Assembly: GCA_003229935.1 (NCBI GenBank) | Contig: QIGD01000136.1 | Coordinates: 1-5,684 of the forward strand | DNA: 5,684 bases | Source of the DNA: Methanobacteriota archaeon | GTDB taxonomy: Archaea; Hydrothermarchaeota; Hydrothermarchaeia; Hydrothermarchaeales; BMS3B | Direction: 5' to 3' | In this document: in pieces, positions 5,602 through 5,684 of the stretch | Layout of the letters: each line of letters starts with the position of its first letter | How positions within the stretch are numbered: the stretch's first letter is position 1 | Translations under genes and position numbers: made by a program | Notes under the pieces: generated by a model | Database searches by the model: none | Told to the model about the DNA's origin: nothing | The model's input: only the letters and a program-made list of their open reading frames with translations

Positions 5602-5621
5602 CCAACCATTTCAATGGTTGG
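5602..5621. repeat. Perfect inverted repeat (8-9 bp stem) just upstream of the Fe-S protein gene
   Basis: CCAACCATT and AATGGTTGG are separated by two bases. As RNA this is more realistic as an 8-bp stem with a four-base loop. It lies 20 nt before the preferred start at 5582 and encloses the alternative ATG at 5609. It could be an operator, a processing or attenuation hairpin in the leader, or the hairpin at the end of an upstream gene. No T-run follows it on the minus strand, so a terminator is the weaker reading. Confidence 0.6.
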
Positions 5622-5684
5622 AGGAATTGCCCTACCTCACAAATTTTAAAATTGTATTCCTTTTCCATATTTTACCAACTCCAC
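5622..5684 (-). other. Right-edge sequence upstream of the Fe-S/cdhE pair: possible promoter or end of a neighbouring gene
   Basis: Two minus-strand frames are open from the edge. One ends at TAA (5648-5646) after VELVKYGKGIQF, the other at TAG (5636-5634). Either could be the tail of an upstream gene such as another cdh subunit, but both are too short to identify. The AT-rich ATTTTAAAAT (about 5642-5651) is a possible TATA element, which would put a start near 5620, at the border of the inverted repeat. The two readings (promoter or gene end) cannot be separated from this window. Confidence 0.25.

Noticed and set aside
5583..5609. Start of the Fe-S protein at 5609
   Set aside because: It would add MVGFLVQII before a start that already matches CdhE. 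It lies in a hairpin and has no ribosome-binding site. It is not fully excluded.
1..5684. CRISPR array, tRNA or rRNA gene, or defence system
   Set aside because: No regularly spaced repeats, no tRNA or rRNA-like segments and no defence-type protein domains were found on either strand.

Overview
This window is almost certainly archaeal, most likely from a euryarchaeote of the methanogen or methane/alkane-oxidiser type (Methanosarcinales or ANME-like). The evidence is a CdhE-type gamma subunit of the acetyl-CoA decarbonylase/synthase (ACDS) complex, an archaeal membrane-lipid geranylgeranyl reductase, a DUF99 protein, a class I dihydroorotase, TATA-box promoters (one placed for a leaderless transcript) and GGAGG/GAGGTG ribosome-binding sites. 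The DNA is fairly AT-rich. Species cannot be assigned from the sequence alone.

Layout from left to right. Positions 1-1061 (minus strand) hold a two-gene lipid operon. A 58-residue 2[4Fe-4S] ferredoxin is followed, with a stop/start overlap, by a geranylgeranyl reductase that runs off the left edge. The pair fits a reductase and its electron donor for saturating archaeal isoprenoid lipids. Positions 1176-1748 (minus) encode a DUF99/UPF0215 protein with its own TATA box. Positions 1749-2464 are accessory DNA. They contain the right end of an IS200/IS605 (TnpB-type) element, whose conserved CTTTAG hairpin loop has been split by a 107-bp MITE-like insertion with 10-bp terminal inverted repeats and a 4-bp TTTA duplication. 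Next to it is the C-terminal remnant of a DDE transposase. Positions 2465-3688 (plus) encode dihydroorotase (pyrC), probably on a leaderless mRNA. Convergent to it, only 7 bp away, lies a translationally coupled minus-strand pair. One gene is an iron-sulfur protein carrying a CdhE-like Cys4 domain plus ferredoxin clusters (5109-5582). The other is cdhE (3696-5099).

The genes cover carbon metabolism (ACDS corrinoid Fe-S subunit and a probable partner), pyrimidine synthesis, lipid saturation and possibly DNA repair. The least ordinary features are the nested mobile-element structure at 1837-1967 and the Fe-S protein that repeats the CdhE N-terminal domain directly upstream of cdhE. I found no defence island, CRISPR array or RNA gene.
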